A program made the position numbers and the translations under genes. A DNA stretch of 64,000 nt, from positions 1-64,000 of the forward strand of contig CAKQQT010000003.1 of assembly GCA_934271235.1 (NCBI GenBank). Direction: 5' to 3'. This document shows positions 42,024-52,004 of this stretch, one piece after another. The stretch comes from an uncultured Clostridia bacterium (GTDB taxonomy: Bacteria > Bacillota > Clostridia > Peptostreptococcales > Anaerovoracaceae). The number at the start of each line of letters is the position of its first letter. Position 1 is the first letter of the stretch. The notes under the pieces were generated by a model. It saw nothing but the letters and a program-made list of their open reading frames with translations. It searched no databases and was not told where the DNA came from.

Positions 42024-42096
42024 CGGGTACCTCCTCGTTTCGTTTCTGTGTTTTCTCTACAAGGTGGATTCTACAGCAAAATGCAGCCGGCGGCAA

Positions 42097-43407
42097 TCAA
42101 CGCTCCGTAGAGTCATTCAGGAATTTGTCCAGTTTCTTTTCGACTTCCGGCATTTTTTTGACGGTCGGATGATCGATGACTTTGCCGCGCGTAACGACCA
42201 TTTCGATCTTGCGCAGTGCCTGCAGATTTTCCAACGGATTCTGTTTCGTCACCACGAAATCCGCGCATTTGCCGGGTTCAATGCTGCCGGTGATATCCCC
42301 GATGCCTGCCAGCTCCGCGTTCAGCTTGGTCGCGGTATATAAGGCAAACTTTTCGGATACGCCGCAGTAGTTATGATAATAGTTCAGCTCCCGCCACATA
42401 TCGTAATGCGTGATGTACGGGCAGCCGGTATCCGTACCCAAGCCCACCGGAATATCGTTCGCAAGGCAAGCCTTTGCGCAGTTCAGGATCCCGTTGAAAA
42501 CGACCTGTCCGTTATACTGTTCCGTTTCGGTGATGTTGCTGATCTCCCGGTCAAATTTCGCATAAGGAAGTGCCGGTGAGATGGTCGCGATCAGACACGC
42601 GTGGTGTTCTTTGAACAGCGCGATCATTTCCTCGTCTGCCGCCGCGCCGTGCTCGATCGAGTCCACGCCGTTAGCCAATGCACACTTTACGCCCTCAGGG
42701 CTTTCTACATGTGCCGCGACTTTCAGTCCCAGTTCATGCGCCGCGTCACAAGCCGCCTTGACATATTCCGGCGGCATTTTGAGTTCTCCCGGCTCGCCTT
42801 TGACTTTCGCGTCCAGCACGCCGCCGGTGATCATCAGCTTGATCCAGTCCGGCTTAGCCTCCGCGATCTTGCGGACATAGGAAGCCGCCTCTTCCGCGCT
42901 GTTCGCGACATAAGCCAGAGAATGCGCCATGTGGCCGCCCTCGACCGAGACTGCCATATCGCAGGACAGGATGCGCGGTCCGACCGTTTCACCCGCATTG
43001 ATCTTATTGCGGATCTTCGAATCAAAATCCAGCACGCCGCCGACCGTACGGATCGTTGTCACGCCGCTCAAAAGCTGCGTTCTGGCACTGGATTCGCACA
43101 TGTTCATCGCCAGCTTACGAAACAGCGCGTTGCTGGTCAGGATCTTTACCAGCTTCGCTGCGTCCTGCTGTTTCTTCTTCGGTCTGCCGGTTGCCGGCAG
43201 ATGCAGGTGCAGGTTGATCAGGCCCGGCATGATATAATTTCCCGCAAGATCAACAATCTCATACCCACTGAGATCCTTGTCCTTGATCTGTTCTTTTTCC
43301 ACAATGGCTTCGATCCGCTCGCCGTCCGTCAGGATGACCTTGTTCTGCTGCGGCTCCATGTCCTTGGTCCCGTCCAGAATGATACCGTTGATATATGCTT
43401 GCTTCAT
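42097..43407 (-). CDS. Amidohydrolase-family protein
   Basis: 436 aa, CAGGAGG ribosome-binding site. Metal motifs NLHLHLP (HxH), the active-site Lys region DWIKLMITGG, His in KVAAHVESPEG and SIEHGAA, and Asp in VGLGTDTGCP give the binuclear TIM-barrel site. It resembles imidazolonepropionase-like or Xaa-Pro-type hydrolases, cytoplasmic, with no signal peptide. The substrate cannot be told and neighbours give no pathway. Confidence 0.88.
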   Translation of the reverse strand: MKQAYINGIILDGTKDMEPQQNKVILTDGERIEAIVEKEQIKDKDLSGYEIVDLAGNYIMPGLINLHLHLPATGRPKKKQQDAAKLVKILTSNALFRKLAMNMCESSARTQLLSGVTTIRTVGGVLDFDSKIRNKINAGETVGPRILSCDMAVSVEGGHMAHSLAYVANSAEEAASYVRKIAEAKPDWIKLMITGGVLDAKVKGEPGELKMPPEYVKAACDAAHELGLKVAAHVESPEGVKCALANGVDSIEHGAAADEEMIALFKEHHACLIATISPALPYAKFDREISNITETEQYNGQVVFNGILNCAKACLANDIPVGLGTDTGCPYITHYDMWRELNYYHNYCGVSEKFALYTATKLNAELAGIGDITGSIEPGKCADFVVTKQNPLENLQALRKIEMVVTRGKVIDHPTVKKMPEVEKKLDKFLNDSTER

Positions 43408-43470
43408 TCCTTTGTCCTCCTGTGTTCTGTTTGCCTCTATTTTACGAAAAAATGAGGAAAAAGTCTACTC

Positions 43471-45648
43471 TCAATTTCTCGTCTTTGTCCGCATCGTATC
43501 GACGCGGATGCCCTTTTGACCGCGAAATTTCAGGCCGACGGCGCCGTCAAGGTCATTGCGGAAGACCCGGATGCCTCGCTCCGCAAGCCGCGCGAGCACT
43601 TCCGGCGACGGGTGTCCGTAATTGTTTTTTCCCACCTGTATCACTGCGATCCGCGGATCCACGGCATCTAAAAACTCCGCCGCGCTGCTGGTCCGGCTCC
43701 CGTGATGCCCGATCTTCAAAACATCCGCGCGCAGCGTCCCTGTCTGGCCGATACTCTGATAATAGGCCAGCATCGCAAGCTCGCCTTCTTCATCCAGATC
43801 GCCGGTGACCAGTATCCGATAGCCGTCATAATGAAGCAGAAAGACACTGCAGGCAGCGTTCCCCTCCTGCTGCGGATCTTCGTCGAGCGTGAGCGGCCAG
43901 AGCACCTCGATCCATACTTGATCGTTTTTACCGAGACGGATCTCTTTTCCCGCGGTCAGCCCCGCAAGCTGCTGTTTCACAGGAAAGGTCTCCGCCAGCT
44001 GGCATTGTCCCAGATAATGATCGGTATGCCGATGTGTCGCCAGCGCCAGGTCCAGTTTCCGCACGCCGTTTCCGAGAAAATACGGTTTCAGCGTCTTGCT
44101 GCCCACGTCATAGCGCACATTTCCGCCGCCGTCAATCAAGATCTGGCTGCCGTGACTGCGCAGATGGATGGCATCCCCCTGCCCGACGTCCACAAAGATC
44201 AGGTCGTCATGCGTGATCGGCGAGTAGGTAAGCAGCTGTACCGCCAGCGCCATCAGCAGGATCAGTCCAACGCGGCCGGCCAGCTGTTTGTTCTGTTTTC
44301 GCAGCCGCAGCAGCAGGCAGGTTTCCGAAGCCGCGAAGAAAGCTCCGCCCAAAAGCAGGATCGTCAGCCAGATCGGCGGACGCACGACCTCGATCGCCGC
44401 GTGGCCGCTGAGCCCGAACCAGGCATTGATCCGCAGCATCATTTGCGCCATGGCCTCCAGAAACGACAGGCATAAGGAAAACAAGGATCCGCCCGCACAG
44501 CCGGAAAGCGCGAAACAGCCCATCGCAAACGGCACAAAATAACCGGTCAGATAAAGGATCGGCAGATTCGCCGCGAGGCTGATCAGGGAGATCGTATGGA
44601 ACTGATAGGCCTGATACAGGATCAGCCCCAGATTGACCGCCAGCGCCGTTGTCAGCGATCCCGGTACCTTCTGCGGCAGGATCCGCTGAAAAAAAGCAAT
44701 CGAACTGATGGCCAGAAAGGACATCTGAAAAGCTGTTCCCAAGATCACATACGGGTTCCGCGCGATCAGCAGGAGCGCGGCCGCACTCAGCGCGGTCAGC
44801 ATATCGTAACGCAGGTCCAGCAGCCTTGCGGCAACGCTCAGTCCGATCATCAGCACTGCCCGCACCGTCGACGGACTCCATGCAGACAGCGTTCCGTATG
44901 AAAACAGCAGCAGTCCCAATGCCGCCAGCGCCGGCGCGCTGCTGCGGTTTCGGGTCAGCCGTCGGTAAAGATCATACAGGATGCCGATATGCAGGCCGCT
45001 GACCGCCAAGATATGCGCAGTCCCGTTATCACGGAACTGCTGCGTGATCTCATCATCGAGATACGCAGTCTCGCCGAACAGCACGCCCATCAAAAGACCC
45101 CGGCTCTGCGGGTGCAGCAGCGCGGCAAAGCGGAATTTCTGCCGCACCAGCAACCGTTCATACGCGCCAAAAAGGTCTTGCAAGACGCTTGCAGGCAAAA
45201 AGATCGCAGCAGTTCCGCCTCCGCTTTCCGATCCGTCTGTGATCGTAAAGGAAGTCAACGTCCCGATCAGACGGATCCCGCAGCTTTTCAGATAATCCGC
45301 GTAATCGAAGCAATGCGGATTTCCCGCGGAGGCCGGCGCGGCAAGGCTGCAGCGGAAACGGAGCTTGGCGCGCTGCAGCCGCCACGGCTCTTCGATGCTG
45401 CTGTAATAGGTCAGCAGCACATCCTCCTGCCGATCCAATTTCTGTCCGTCCGCTGTATGAAGGCGGACACGCATCGTATAGACGTTCTCTTCTTTTTCGC
45501 GGATCTGACGGACCGTACCCGTATAGTCCCGCGCGCTTTCCGTCAGAGCGGCAGCCGGCGCCGGAGCCAGCGGGATACCCGCAAGGTCCAGAAGATACAG
45601 CAAGCTCAAAAGACAAAGAACGGACCAAAACAGTTTTCTTCTTCGCAT
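43471..45648 (-). CDS. comEC: ComEC/Rec2 competence channel protein
   Basis: 725 aa from MRRRKLF at 45648. Three parts: an N-terminal OB-like region (RQIREKEENVYTMRV), a multi-helix competence domain (VSGLHIGILYDLYRRL, then WSPSTVRAVLMIGLS), and a C-terminal metallo-beta-lactamase domain (LIDGGGNVRYDVG, THRHTDHYLG, LKIGHHGSRTS). In competent bacteria it carries single-stranded DNA into the cytoplasm. comEA is not next to it. Confidence 0.95.
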   Translation of the reverse strand: MRRRKLFWSVLCLLSLLYLLDLAGIPLAPAPAAALTESARDYTGTVRQIREKEENVYTMRVRLHTADGQKLDRQEDVLLTYYSSIEEPWRLQRAKLRFRCSLAAPASAGNPHCFDYADYLKSCGIRLIGTLTSFTITDGSESGGGTAAIFLPASVLQDLFGAYERLLVRQKFRFAALLHPQSRGLLMGVLFGETAYLDDEITQQFRDNGTAHILAVSGLHIGILYDLYRRLTRNRSSAPALAALGLLLFSYGTLSAWSPSTVRAVLMIGLSVAARLLDLRYDMLTALSAAALLLIARNPYVILGTAFQMSFLAISSIAFFQRILPQKVPGSLTTALAVNLGLILYQAYQFHTISLISLAANLPILYLTGYFVPFAMGCFALSGCAGGSLFSLCLSFLEAMAQMMLRINAWFGLSGHAAIEVVRPPIWLTILLLGGAFFAASETCLLLRLRKQNKQLAGRVGLILLMALAVQLLTYSPITHDDLIFVDVGQGDAIHLRSHGSQILIDGGGNVRYDVGSKTLKPYFLGNGVRKLDLALATHRHTDHYLGQCQLAETFPVKQQLAGLTAGKEIRLGKNDQVWIEVLWPLTLDEDPQQEGNAACSVFLLHYDGYRILVTGDLDEEGELAMLAYYQSIGQTGTLRADVLKIGHHGSRTSSAAEFLDAVDPRIAVIQVGKNNYGHPSPEVLARLAERGIRVFRNDLDGAVGLKFRGQKGIRVDTMRTKTRN

Positions 45649-45755
45649 ATTCCGGATTATACCATAGCCTTGCGGTTTTTTAAATACATTTTTATACATT
45701 TTTTCAAAATTTGTTCATTTATTGTGAAGGATTCTTGCGAAAATATGGAAAGTAT

Positions 45756-45784
45756 TTGGCTTTCCGGACAAGGTATGGTATACT
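45756..45784 (+). promoter_or_regulatory. Promoter of the penicillin-binding protein gene
   Basis: TTGGCT (45756-45761), 17-bp spacer, TATACT (45779-45784), 62 bp before the TTG start. Confidence 0.7.
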
Positions 45785-45846
45785 GTAAATTGTAGTTTTA
45801 TGTGCCGATACATAGGCTGCGATACCAAAGAAAGAGGGTGATTTGT

Positions 45847-48800
45847 TTGAGTTACTACGATGAATCCGGCAAACCGAAAAACTCGCATGCGGAAGATCCG
45901 GGCACCGATCAGGCCGTACACAGCCGACGTGCCAGACGCATGGAGCGGGAAGCGGAAGAAGAAAAGAACGAACACAAAGAGCATCATGCTCCGAAAGATC
46001 ATAAAGAACATAAAAAAAAGAAATACAAGCTGAACAAAAAACAGTTCCTGCGATTTATCCTTTGTATTTTTCTTGCAATGGCCCTGCTCTGCATGACCTA
46101 TGTGGGCATCATCATTGTCAAAGCGCCGAAGATCGAAACCGACAATATCTACAGTCTTCTCTCACAGAGTTCCGTGCTTTACGATGACAAGGGGGAGATC
46201 ATCGATAATGTCTTTGCGGACCAGAACCGGACGATCGTCGAGATCAGCCAGATCCCGAAGAATGTGCAGCATGCTTTCATCGCGCTGGAGGATAAGACGT
46301 TTAAGACTCACCATGGTTTCAACATCATCCGTATTTTCGGCGCCATCAAAGATGCAGTCCTGCACGGCGGCTCGATCAGCGGTACCAGTACCATCACACA
46401 GCAGCTGGCCAGAAACCTGTATCTGACCGATACGATGCAGGAACGTTCCCTTTCCCGTAAGATCACGGAAGCCTATTACGCCGTGCTCTTGGAAAAGAAC
46501 CTGAACAAGGACGAGATCCTCGAAGCTTACCTGAACACCGTAAACTTCGGTTCCGGCTACGGCGTCCAGACCGCGGCGCAGGCCTATTTCTCCAAGAACA
46601 TCGAGGATGTGACCCTTTTTGAAGCCGCCGCCCTTGCCGCGATGCCGCAGCAGCCGACAACTTACGCGCTGGTCAAAGCCGTTTCACTGGACAGCATCAC
46701 CGAAGATACCGACAATCTGATCATGAAAGGCACGGACTATGCTTACGTCTGGAATGACGCGGCTGCCGGCCGGATCAAACTGTGCCTCAAACTGATGCTG
46801 GATCAGGGGTATATTTCGCAGGAGGAATATGACGAAGCAGTCAAGACCGAGATCAAAGATGTCGTCAATCCGAACGCGGACGCGCTGAATTCCGTATCCA
46901 ACTACTTTGCCGACTATGTCATCACACAGGTCATCAAAGACCTGCAGGAACAGCTCGGCTACGACTATCAGAAAGCACAGAGCCTGGTCTACAACGGCGG
47001 TATCCAGATCTATACAACGATGGATTCCCAGGCGCAGGCTGTTATTGAAAAAGAATATAAGAACGACGATAATTTCCCGCAGCCGGTCAACTACTCTAAG
47101 GATAAGAACGGCAATATCAAGAACCCGAACGGCGGCGTCCTGCTGTACGCGTACAGCAACTATATCGAAAAAGACGGTACGTTCAAGCTGAAATCCGATG
47201 AATATAAGTGGAACGACGACGGTTCCCTGACCATCTTCGCCGGCAAGCGGCTTGCCATCTACAATACGACCGTCAACGGCCAGACGGATTACAGCGTGGA
47301 AATGAAGAGTATGTACTCCATCGAAAACGGAAAATTCTACTCCGTTCCGGGCGGTTACATCAATATCCCGCAGGCCTACAAGAGCCGTGACAACGACAAC
47401 AACCTCGTTGTTTCCGCACAGTTCTTCACCGATTATCCGGAATTTTTCGTCAAGGACGGCAAGAAGCTTTCCACAAAGGATTATTCCCTACGTCAGAAAG
47501 TCATCCAGCCGCAGTCGGCAATGACGATCGTTGACAACAAGACAGGCGCGATCAAAGCGATGATCGGCGGCCGTAAAACCGTCGGCAGAATGCTGTTCAA
47601 CCGTGCGACGGCCACCCGTCAGCCGGGTTCCTCCATCAAGCCGATCTCCGTGTACTCGGCTGCGCTGCAGCGCAGCTTTGAGCTGGAAGCCGCGGGTGAG
47701 ACCTTCCCGCTCGTCGACAACGGATTCGATCAGCAGGGAACCAATCTGTGGGGCAACTACATCACCACAGCATCCATCGTGGACGACGAACCGACCAAGA
47801 TCAACGGAAAGATCTGGCCGGTGAACTCCTATCGTTCCTACCGTGGTCTCTACACGTTCCGTACCGCGCTGCAGCAGTCCGTCAACGTCTGCGCCGTTAA
47901 GATCCTGTCGCAGGTCGGCGTGGATTATGCCTTTGATATCGCGCAGAAATTCGGACTCACCACGCTCGTCAAAGAGGGCGACAGCAACGACCTGAACCTT
48001 GCCGCACTTGGCATGGGCGGTCTTACCAAGGGCGTCTCCACACTGGAAATGGCAAGTGCCTACTCCGTATTTGTCAACGACGGCGTACTCAAGAGCCCGA
48101 CCTGCTATACCAAAGTTACCAGCAAGGCCGGCGATATCATTCTGGAACCGCAGACGACCGAAAGCGAAACTCTGGATTCCGGCGTCGCTTGGATCATGCG
48201 CAACGTTCTGCAGACCGTTGTTTCCGAGGGTATCGGTTCCTACGCGAGAGTCTCCGGCGCGAATGTCGGCGGTAAGACCGGTACCACCTCCGACAGCTAC
48301 GATATCTGGTTCGACGGCTTCACCGCGAACTATTCCGCATCCATCTGGATCGGTACCGACGTGAACATCAAACTTTCCTCCATGTCGCCGAAAGCCGCGA
48401 CCTTATGGGGAAAGATCATGGGACAGATCAGCGCGGCCAAAGGCGGCACTTATTCCAAGAAACCGGAAAACGTCGTCAGCGCCGTCATCGATACCAAGAG
48501 CGGACTTCTGGCCGCAGACAACAGCACGACGACCCGTACGGAATACTTCACCAAGGGCACGCAGCCGACAGAAGGCGGCACCCTGCGTCAGGTCGCAAAT
48601 ATCTGCGACACATCCGGCGAGCTCGCGACGCCGTCCTGCCCGAGCGTTTCTTCCGATATCGGCATCATGCGTCCGTACATTCCGAATAAAAAGGTCCGGG
48701 ATTACTCGATCGAGCTGCCGCATTATTACTGTCATCTGCATAATCCGAATCCTGACGTCTATCCGGCAGATCCGGATAAAGATGTCACCATCGTAGAAGA

Positions 48801-48918
48801 GAAACCTCCGGTTGAGGAACCGGATCCGGGTATCATCGATGATCCGGAAGATCCGAACTACGACCCTGACAATCCGTCGGGCGGCGATGAGGAAGACGGC
48901 GGCGAAGCCACGGACTAA
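45847..48918 (+). CDS. Class A penicillin-binding protein (PBP1A-like)
   Basis: 1023 aa. TTG at 45847 is chosen for the GAGGGTGAT site 4 nt upstream. A charged His/Lys/Glu-rich cytoplasmic tail of about 60 residues precedes one membrane helix (FLRFILCIFLAMALLCMTYV). The GT51 domain has the HAFIALEDKTFKTHHG motif and GGSISGTSTITQQLARNLYL. The transpeptidase has QPGSSIKPISVYS (SxxK), SVN and VGGKTGTTSD. The C-terminus is a Pro/Asp/Glu-rich tail. It polymerises and cross-links peptidoglycan outside the membrane. Confidence 0.96.
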   Translation: MSYYDESGKPKNSHAEDPGTDQAVHSRRARRMEREAEEEKNEHKEHHAPKDHKEHKKKKYKLNKKQFLRFILCIFLAMALLCMTYVGIIIVKAPKIETDNIYSLLSQSSVLYDDKGEIIDNVFADQNRTIVEISQIPKNVQHAFIALEDKTFKTHHGFNIIRIFGAIKDAVLHGGSISGTSTITQQLARNLYLTDTMQERSLSRKITEAYYAVLLEKNLNKDEILEAYLNTVNFGSGYGVQTAAQAYFSKNIEDVTLFEAAALAAMPQQPTTYALVKAVSLDSITEDTDNLIMKGTDYAYVWNDAAAGRIKLCLKLMLDQGYISQEEYDEAVKTEIKDVVNPNADALNSVSNYFADYVITQVIKDLQEQLGYDYQKAQSLVYNGGIQIYTTMDSQAQAVIEKEYKNDDNFPQPVNYSKDKNGNIKNPNGGVLLYAYSNYIEKDGTFKLKSDEYKWNDDGSLTIFAGKRLAIYNTTVNGQTDYSVEMKSMYSIENGKFYSVPGGYINIPQAYKSRDNDNNLVVSAQFFTDYPEFFVKDGKKLSTKDYSLRQKVIQPQSAMTIVDNKTGAIKAMIGGRKTVGRMLFNRATATRQPGSSIKPISVYSAALQRSFELEAAGETFPLVDNGFDQQGTNLWGNYITTASIVDDEPTKINGKIWPVNSYRSYRGLYTFRTALQQSVNVCAVKILSQVGVDYAFDIAQKFGLTTLVKEGDSNDLNLAALGMGGLTKGVSTLEMASAYSVFVNDGVLKSPTCYTKVTSKAGDIILEPQTTESETLDSGVAWIMRNVLQTVVSEGIGSYARVSGANVGGKTGTTSDSYDIWFDGFTANYSASIWIGTDVNIKLSSMSPKAATLWGKIMGQISAAKGGTYSKKPENVVSAVIDTKSGLLAADNSTTTRTEYFTKGTQPTEGGTLRQVANICDTSGELATPSCPSVSSDIGIMRPYIPNKKVRDYSIELPHYYCHLHNPNPDVYPADPDKDVTIVEEKPPVEEPDPGIIDDPEDPNYDPDNPSGGDEEDGGEATD

Positions 48919-48993
48919 CCGGCTTTGTACTTCCGGACGAACTTTGCTCGATAGAATCTATTTACCGACTTAAAAATCGTATTTACGGCACAA

Positions 48994-49056
48994 TAAAAGG
49001 AGCTGCCTTACGCACGTCCGTGATCATCCACGGATGTGCGCAAGGCGCTCCTTTTT
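48994..49056. terminator. Bidirectional terminator between PBP and nhaC
   Basis: AAAAGGAGC, GCCTTACGCAC and TCCGTG pair with CCACGGA, GTGCGCAAGGC and CTCCTTTT in one long stem. Convergent genes end on each side. Confidence 0.9.
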
Positions 49057-49067
49057 CAGTTACCGGA

Positions 49068-50381
49068 TCATAGTCCCGGATACCGGCGCTTTTTCAGGAA
49101 GAACCAGCTGAGCGGGACCGCGTACATATAAACGGCATACGGCAGACAGGCCGCGCTGACGCCGAAAAACGACAGCGGAACGGAGCAGCCGATGCACCAC
49201 GGGACCAGACAGGCGATCAGGATCACGGAGTTTTCCATGTCGATAGCCAGCTCGGTCTTGGTCGCGTCGCTTTCCTCGTACGGTTTGTTCAGCAGGTCAT
49301 TGCACACCAGTGTCGCGATCGTCTGATTGCAGAAAACGCAGGCAGACGCCAGACTCAACGCCGCCATCACGGTAAACCGTCCAAAGCGCGTGCAGGCAGA
49401 CGCCAGTTTTTCCTGCAGGGAATCTAGCATGCCGGTCCTGTTGAAAATGCCGGAATAGGAACTGGAGATCAGCAAGATCACGCAGATCTCCAACATGGAG
49501 ACCAGTCCCCCGCCGTTGAGGATCGCGCCGAGGCCGTCTCCGGACGCCTGATAGCCGACCACACAGATCTTCAGCACTTCCAAAAGCGGCACATCCTGCA
49601 CCAGCCAGGCGACCAGAACGCCGCTGAGGATACTGGCGGCCATGGATTTCAGGACACTGACCTTGAGCAGCGGCAGTACCAGCATGAAGACTGCCGGTAC
49701 AAAGGCCCACAGAGACAGGTTGAATTCACTTTCAAAGGTCTGCATCAGTTCCGGATCCACATGACTGATGGGATTCCGGAGCGAAAGGAACAGGTAGACC
49801 GCGAGCGTCAGCAGAAGCGGCACGATCGCAGCTTTCATCATCACTTTCACATTGTCGTAGATCTTGGTCCCGGTGATCCCTGCTACCATATTGGCGCTCG
49901 AAGATACCGGAGAACCGCGATCACCGAAATAGACGCCGGACATCAGGACTCCCGCGGTCAGGACCGGATCAACGCCCCCACTCCTGGCCAAGGTCATGAA
50001 GATGACGCCCACGGTACCGGCCACCCCAAAAGATGTGCCGAGCGCATAGCTCAGCAGGCAGGAAAGCAGGAACGCGATCACCAGAAACAGCGGCGGCAGG
50101 ATCAGTTTCATGCCGTAATAAACAAAGACCGTGATCGTTCCCGATACGCGCCAAGTCGCTGTCACAAAGCCGATGATGCACATGACCTCGATCACCAGCA
50201 TCGATTCTTTGGCTCCGCGAACACTCATTGCCGCAAGATCCTTCAAGGCAAAGCCGCGGTGCATACCGACGGCGAGAAACGCCGCCAACCCCACGAGTAA
50301 AGCGATGATCATGGAAGAATCCAGGATGATCGCCGAGACCATGACGGTCAAAAAAACAAAAAATGCAATCAGTAAATCCAT
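49068..50381 (-). CDS. nhaC: Na+/H+ antiporter, NhaC family
   Basis: 437 aa with about 11 hydrophobic segments. SYALGTSFGVAGTVGVIFM, GVYFGDRGSPVSSSANMVAG and the terminal VPWCIGCSVPLSFFGV are NhaC motifs. It exchanges sodium, or small organic solutes in some members, against protons or each other. It lies 25 bp after rpe and may be the last gene of the long operon. Confidence 0.9.
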   Translation of the reverse strand: MDLLIAFFVFLTVMVSAIILDSSMIIALLVGLAAFLAVGMHRGFALKDLAAMSVRGAKESMLVIEVMCIIGFVTATWRVSGTITVFVYYGMKLILPPLFLVIAFLLSCLLSYALGTSFGVAGTVGVIFMTLARSGGVDPVLTAGVLMSGVYFGDRGSPVSSSANMVAGITGTKIYDNVKVMMKAAIVPLLLTLAVYLFLSLRNPISHVDPELMQTFESEFNLSLWAFVPAVFMLVLPLLKVSVLKSMAASILSGVLVAWLVQDVPLLEVLKICVVGYQASGDGLGAILNGGGLVSMLEICVILLISSSYSGIFNRTGMLDSLQEKLASACTRFGRFTVMAALSLASACVFCNQTIATLVCNDLLNKPYEESDATKTELAIDMENSVILIACLVPWCIGCSVPLSFFGVSAACLPYAVYMYAVPLSWFFLKKRRYPGL

Positions 50382-50406
50382 GTTTTCTTTTTTGCGCCTC
50401 CGTTTT

Positions 50407-51069
50407 TCAGACTCTCATCACTTTGATCTGCTTGAACGCCGCCGTCCGCTCCGGCACGTTTTCCGCACCGAAGACCGCCGAACCGGCAACTGCGATCTCT
50501 ACGCCCGCATCCATCACTTCCGCGGCATTGTCCAGGGTCACGCCGCCGTCGATCTCGATCGCAAAGGAAAGATTCCTTTCCCGTTTGATCTTTGCAAGCT
50601 CCCGGACTTTCCGCAAAGCGCCCGGGATGAATTTCTGTCCGCCGAATCCGGGATTTACCGACATGACGAGCACCAGGTTGACATCCTCCAGAATGCATTC
50701 CAGCGCAGATACCGGCGTTGCCGGATTGATGGCGACCCCGGCTTTGACGCCGTGGGACTTGATGTTCTGGATCGTGCGGTGCAGATGCACACAGGCCTCC
50801 TGATGCACCGTGATATAGGCAGTCTGCGGCGTCACAAAATCCGCAAGATACCGATCCGGATCCTCGATCATCAGATGGACGTCAAACGGCAGACCGGTCT
50901 TACCGGTCAGCGATCTCATGACCGGCGCGCCGAAACTGATATTCGGTACAAAATGCCCATCCATGACATCGACATGGATATAGTCCGCTCCGCCTGCTTC
51001 GATTTTTTTTACATCTTCCAAAAGTCGGCTGAAGTCCGCCGACAGAATGGATGGTGCCAGTTTCAGCAT
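50407..51069 (-). CDS. rpe: Ribulose-phosphate 3-epimerase
   Basis: 220 aa from MLKLAPS at 51069 (GAGGT upstream). APSILSADFSRL, VDVMDGHFVPN, LVMSVNPGFGGQKF and FAIEIDGGV are the family signatures and include the metal His and catalytic Asp residues. It interconverts ribulose-5-P and xylulose-5-P in the pentose phosphate pathway. The usual place, just after rsgA. Confidence 0.97.
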   Translation of the reverse strand: MLKLAPSILSADFSRLLEDVKKIEAGGADYIHVDVMDGHFVPNISFGAPVMRSLTGKTGLPFDVHLMIEDPDRYLADFVTPQTAYITVHQEACVHLHRTIQNIKSHGVKAGVAINPATPVSALECILEDVNLVLVMSVNPGFGGQKFIPGALRKVRELAKIKRERNLSFAIEIDGGVTLDNAAEVMDAGVEIAVAGSAVFGAENVPERTAAFKQIKVMRV

Positions 51070-51073
51070 AGTT

Positions 51074-51955
51074 TTACCTCGTTTCATATTTCTTCCTGCT
51101 GCGGATCTCTTCCAGATTCGCTGTATAGGACGCATACCTTAATTTATGGATCTCACCTTTACGGACCGCTTCACGCACAGCGCAGTCCGGCTCGGTCATG
51201 TGGCGGCAGTTGTCGTAGCGGCACTGCCCATCATAGCGTTCGATCTCCGGATAATACAGCCGCAGATCATCTTCGCCGGCTTCCAGGATCTCAAAGGATG
51301 TAAACCCCGGCGTGTCGAAGACCATGCCGCCGCCATCCACCGAAAACAGCTCCACGTGCCGCGTGGTGTGCTTGCCGCGTTTCGTCTTTTCGCTGATCTC
51401 CCCGGTCTCCATATTGGCGTGCGGGATCATCGCATTGAGGATCGTGGACTTGCCGACCCCGGACGGACCGGCCAGCGCCGCCGTCTTGCCCGCGATCTGT
51501 GCCTCCAACTCCGCAAGGCCCTGCCCGGTCTTGCCGCTCACGCAGAGGACCGGATAGACCGGCTCATAGACCGCTTTCATTTCGGCAATCTCCGTTTCCG
51601 ACGCGCCGTCGCACTTATTGATGCAGATCACAGCCTCGACATTGTGCATCTCCGCCATCACCAGGAACTTATCTACCAGCGCGAAATTCGGCTTTGGGCG
51701 AGTCGCCGCAAAGACGATCAGAAACACGTCCACATTGACGATCGGCGGGCGGATAAACTGATTTTTGCGCGGCAGGATCTCGTTGATCACACCTTTTTTT
51801 TCTGCTTCCTCGATGATGTCGATATCGACGAAATCACCGACAGCCAAGGTAATGCCGTCCTTCTTGAAGATGCCTCTGCCCTTCGCCTCCACCAGACCGG
51901 CTTCCGTCTGCACATAATAGAAGCCTCCGATGCCCTTCCTGATCAGTCCTTTCAT
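51074..51955 (-). CDS. rsgA: Ribosome small-subunit GTPase RsgA
   Basis: 293 aa. N-terminal OB fold (KGRGIFKKDGITLAVGDFVD). Circularly permuted GTPase: NKCD first, then GPSGVGKST and DTPGF. A C-terminal zinc knuckle (CRYDNCRHMTEPDC). It matures and checks the 30S subunit. Four bp upstream of rpe. Confidence 0.97.
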   Translation of the reverse strand: MKGLIRKGIGGFYYVQTEAGLVEAKGRGIFKKDGITLAVGDFVDIDIIEEAEKKGVINEILPRKNQFIRPPIVNVDVFLIVFAATRPKPNFALVDKFLVMAEMHNVEAVICINKCDGASETEIAEMKAVYEPVYPVLCVSGKTGQGLAELEAQIAGKTAALAGPSGVGKSTILNAMIPHANMETGEISEKTKRGKHTTRHVELFSVDGGGMVFDTPGFTSFEILEAGEDDLRLYYPEIERYDGQCRYDNCRHMTEPDCAVREAVRKGEIHKLRYASYTANLEEIRSRKKYETR

Positions 51956-52004
51956 AAGCGTTTGTTTCCTATCTTAACTCCTGAGCTTTTGTTTCGTGTC
52001 TGTC